From Deltaproteobacteria bacterium (lineage in GTDB: Bacteria; Myxococcota_A; Polyangia; Polyangiales; Polyangiaceae), in the NCBI GenBank assembly GCA_016218915.1, contig JACRCQ010000079.1, forward strand, positions 1-64,000: DNA of 64,000 bases. The letters are read 5' to 3'. Position 1 is the stretch's first letter, and every line of letters begins with the position of its first letter. A program made the translations under genes and the position numbers. The notes below the pieces were generated by a model that worked only from the letters and a program-made list of their open reading frames with translations, had not been told where the DNA came from and made no database searches. Positions 62,370 to 64,000 of this stretch are shown here, piece after piece.

Positions 62370-63512
62370 CTACGGACAGGGCTTGCGCTCCGGCCCCGGC
62401 TCAGCGCCGCTATCCGGGTCGTCGCAGGTCATCGACGGCGAGGTCGGGACCGTGAAGCAGTCCGACGGGTTGTCTGTGCAATACTTCTGACACGCATCCA
62501 CGCCACACCCGTTCCAGTCCAGTGTGTGGAAGTTCGAGTTCCTGGCTTTGCCCCAGCTGAAGGTACGACAGCCGGGAGCGACGATGGGCCCGCAATGACC
62601 GGTACATCGCACGACCCCGTCCTCACCGGCGGCCCGTTCGCTGACGAATGCGTCGATGACATCTGCACACGTCGCACCTCCGCCTTCGCCCTGCACGAGC
62701 TCTCCGCAACGCTTGAACGATGCATGGGCCCCGTGCGTCGAATCGAACTCCGCCTCGGAGTTGACGCATGGGTGACACGCGGTGCACTCGACCATGGGAG
62801 GCAATCCGGCTGGCGGACACTCCACCCAGCCGTCCTCGCACGCCTTCTTCCTCCAGTAGTTGATTCGCTCCAAGCAGCTCGTTCCGCTGGTCTTCCACAC
62901 CGCCCGGGTCGTGTTGTTCGGGCCGCACTTCCAGGTGCATGCCTGGTCGAGAGCTTTCGGGACGCACGGGCAGACTGAAGCGTACCGTTCGCCAAAGCAG
63001 TTGGCATTGCCTGGCTGGCTCGAACAGCTGAGCTGGGTCTGGGATGGGAAATAGCAGGTCTTGGAGCCATCCTTCGGATCGGTGGCGATGGACACCAGGT
63101 ACTGCCCGTCCGACGGGGAGACCGAGGACCAGCACCCACCCTCCCGACAAGTGAACCCGAGCCCGGCCGCGATCTTCGCAAAGCCCGCGATGCTCGTTGC
63201 CTCGACCGTGTGGCCTTCATCGCATGCGTGGTACGCGCAGTTCTGCGACAGCGCGGCCTCGCAGACCTCCTGGCAGATCGGTCCGTTCACGTTCCCGTCG
63301 TTCTTGATCACCCACACCACATCCGAGCCGGATTCGCTGTAGCAGGTGTAGCCTGCGGCGCACTGCACACCGTTGCTCGTGACAGAGCCTTTGTCGTCGG
63401 TGGCATCGGACGAACCCGCATCTGAAGGCGCTCCTGCTGGAGTATCGCCATTGGACGTGCTGCACCCGACGGCCAGCGGAAACACCACCAAGAGAAACGC
63501 GGATCGATTCAT
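62370..63512 (-). CDS. Cys-rich lipoprotein of unknown function
   Basis: A 380-residue predicted lipoprotein (LLVVFPLAVGC). A short Asp/Ser/Gly linker is followed by a long Cys-rich region, about 28 Cys in all (CAAGYTCYSESGSDVVWVIK, CQEVCEAALSQNCAYHAC, CFGERYASVCPCVP, CTWKCGPNNTTRAVW, CGVDACQKYCTDNPSDC), probably fully disulfide-bonded outside the cell. No known family. It ends in a Pro/Glu/Lys tail. It is followed on the same strand by the truncated DUF2378-like gene and preceded by the SplB-like gene, 58 bases away. Confidence 0.77.
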   Translation of the reverse strand: MNRSAFLLVVFPLAVGCSTSNGDTPAGAPSDAGSSDATDDKGSVTSNGVQCAAGYTCYSESGSDVVWVIKNDGNVNGPICQEVCEAALSQNCAYHACDEGHTVEATSIAGFAKIAAGLGFTCREGGCWSSVSPSDGQYLVSIATDPKDGSKTCYFPSQTQLSCSSQPGNANCFGERYASVCPCVPKALDQACTWKCGPNNTTRAVWKTSGTSCLERINYWRKKACEDGWVECPPAGLPPMVECTACHPCVNSEAEFDSTHGAHASFKRCGELVQGEGGGATCADVIDAFVSERAAGEDGVVRCTGHCGPIVAPGCRTFSWGKARNSNFHTLDWNGCGVDACQKYCTDNPSDCFTVPTSPSMTCDDPDSGAEPGPERKPCP

Positions 63513-63570
63513 GTCTGCGATAGTATGCCCTGACAAGAGCGAGTTCAAGCTGACCGCCGTAGCGCCGCGA

Positions 63571-64000
63571 TCACCGCACGACCGCTTCGCACTCGATCCC
63601 GCGCTGCTTGCAGAACGCAGCCACGATCCGGGTCTGCTCCCGATAGAACGCGTTTCGACCTGCAAAGTCGCTGGCGCTCGAGTTGTAGTTCCACCCCCCG
63701 AAGAACACGTGGTCCACGAACCCGACCTGCTCGAGCAGCGCGCTGACGTCCTGCACGATGATGTTGGGGGTAGGGTAGGGCTCGATGTGCACCAGCGTGC
63801 GGCATCCCTTGTCGTGCAGGGCGCGCGCTGCCGCGATTCGCTCGGCATAGGGCGATGCTCCGGGCTCCCAACGCTCGCGAAACGTCTCGTCGATCGAGAC
63901 CAGGGAGATGCCGTAGGTGTTGTCCCTGCGGAACCTACGCTCGTCGGCAAGCTCCACGGGCAGCGTGCCCTTGGTCAGGATGCTGCACGGAATGCCGGAC
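63571..64000 (-). CDS. SplB-like radical SAM protein, C-terminal part (5' end outside window)
   Basis: The frame is open from the stop at 63571 to the right edge, so only about 143 C-terminal residues are seen; a GTG near 63957 is internal. The segment SGIPCSILTKGTLPVELADE, then YGISLVSIDETFRERWEPGA, LHDKGCRTLVHIEPYPTPN and DHVFFGGWNYNSS matches the C-terminal half of spore-photoproduct-lyase-like (SPL family) radical SAM proteins, including the TKG and EP-x-P strand motifs. The Fe-S motif would lie outside the window. True SplB repairs UV damage in spore DNA; relatives of this type are often of unknown function. Confidence 0.8.
   Translation of the reverse strand, partial: SGIPCSILTKGTLPVELADERRFRRDNTYGISLVSIDETFRERWEPGASPYAERIAAARALHDKGCRTLVHIEPYPTPNIIVQDVSALLEQVGFVDHVFFGGWNYNSSASDFAGRNAFYREQTRIVAAFCKQRGIECEAVVR

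Overview
The window looks like a chromosome segment of a myxobacterium (Myxococcota, probably the Polyangia/Sorangiineae side). The sequence is GC-rich, with strong G/C preference at third codon positions. It carries many lipoproteins with Gly/Ala/Ser/Thr linkers and Cys-rich repeats, eukaryote-like Ser/Thr kinases, a sigma-54 activator with an FHA domain, a kelch protein with a MYXO-CTERM-type sorting tail, and a fragment resembling the Myxococcus-specific DUF2378/TIGR02265 family. No tRNA, rRNA, CRISPR array, prophage or integron was found. The only mobile DNA is a transposase remnant at the left edge.

Layout. 1-4.7 kb: ISAs1-type transposase remnant, an orphan radical SAM/SPASM-like enzyme, a HEAT-repeat membrane protein, and an intergenic heptamer repeat. 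4.7-11.5 kb: Cys-rich lipoprotein, L-lactate dehydrogenase, SIMPL-domain lipoprotein, a Cys-repeat lipoprotein with an internal amidotransferase-like domain, and a beta-helix lipoprotein. 11.5-15.9 kb: RND efflux permease and its adaptor. 16-21.7 kb: a two-gene operon of a giant 2-hydroxyacyl-CoA-dehydratase-activase-like protein and a DHCR24-like FAD oxidoreductase. 21.8-25.2 kb: three small lipoproteins and an Old Yellow Enzyme homologue.

25.2-40 kb is a signalling region. Locus A has an FGE-sulfatase-domain lipoprotein, divergent from an FHA/sigma-54 activator, a Ser/Thr kinase, a TPR/PEGA protein and a Pro-rich exported protein. Locus B is a compact operon of Ser/Thr kinase, TPR/PEGA protein and FGE-sulfatase-domain lipoprotein. 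The same three protein types occur together twice within 15 kb, which suggests one kind of envelope sensing system present in two versions. Between them lie an MFS exporter, the kelch/MYXO-CTERM protein, a 57-residue ORF and a small lipoprotein.

40-55.3 kb is mixed metabolism: a PAS sensor, a class I/II aminotransferase, a GrpE-like protein coupled to a 3-hydroxyisobutyrate-dehydrogenase-type enzyme, a beta-propeller lipoprotein, a PiT phosphate transporter with its DUF47 partner, a DUF2461 protein, and a TPR pair that resembles the gliding-motility proteins GltD (C-terminal part) and GltE/AglT. These are followed by a DJ-1/PfpI protein and a large FAD/Fe-S D-lactate-dehydrogenase-type enzyme.

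55.3-64 kb: an apparent operon of an exported protein, an ECF sigma factor, a membrane TPR-like protein and an 862-residue VWA-like lipoprotein, the last three joined by 4-base overlaps. Then come a beta-helix lipoprotein, a truncated DUF2378-like gene, a Cys-rich lipoprotein, and the 3' part of an SplB-like radical SAM gene cut by the right edge.

All family assignments were made by reading the sequence; no database search was run.
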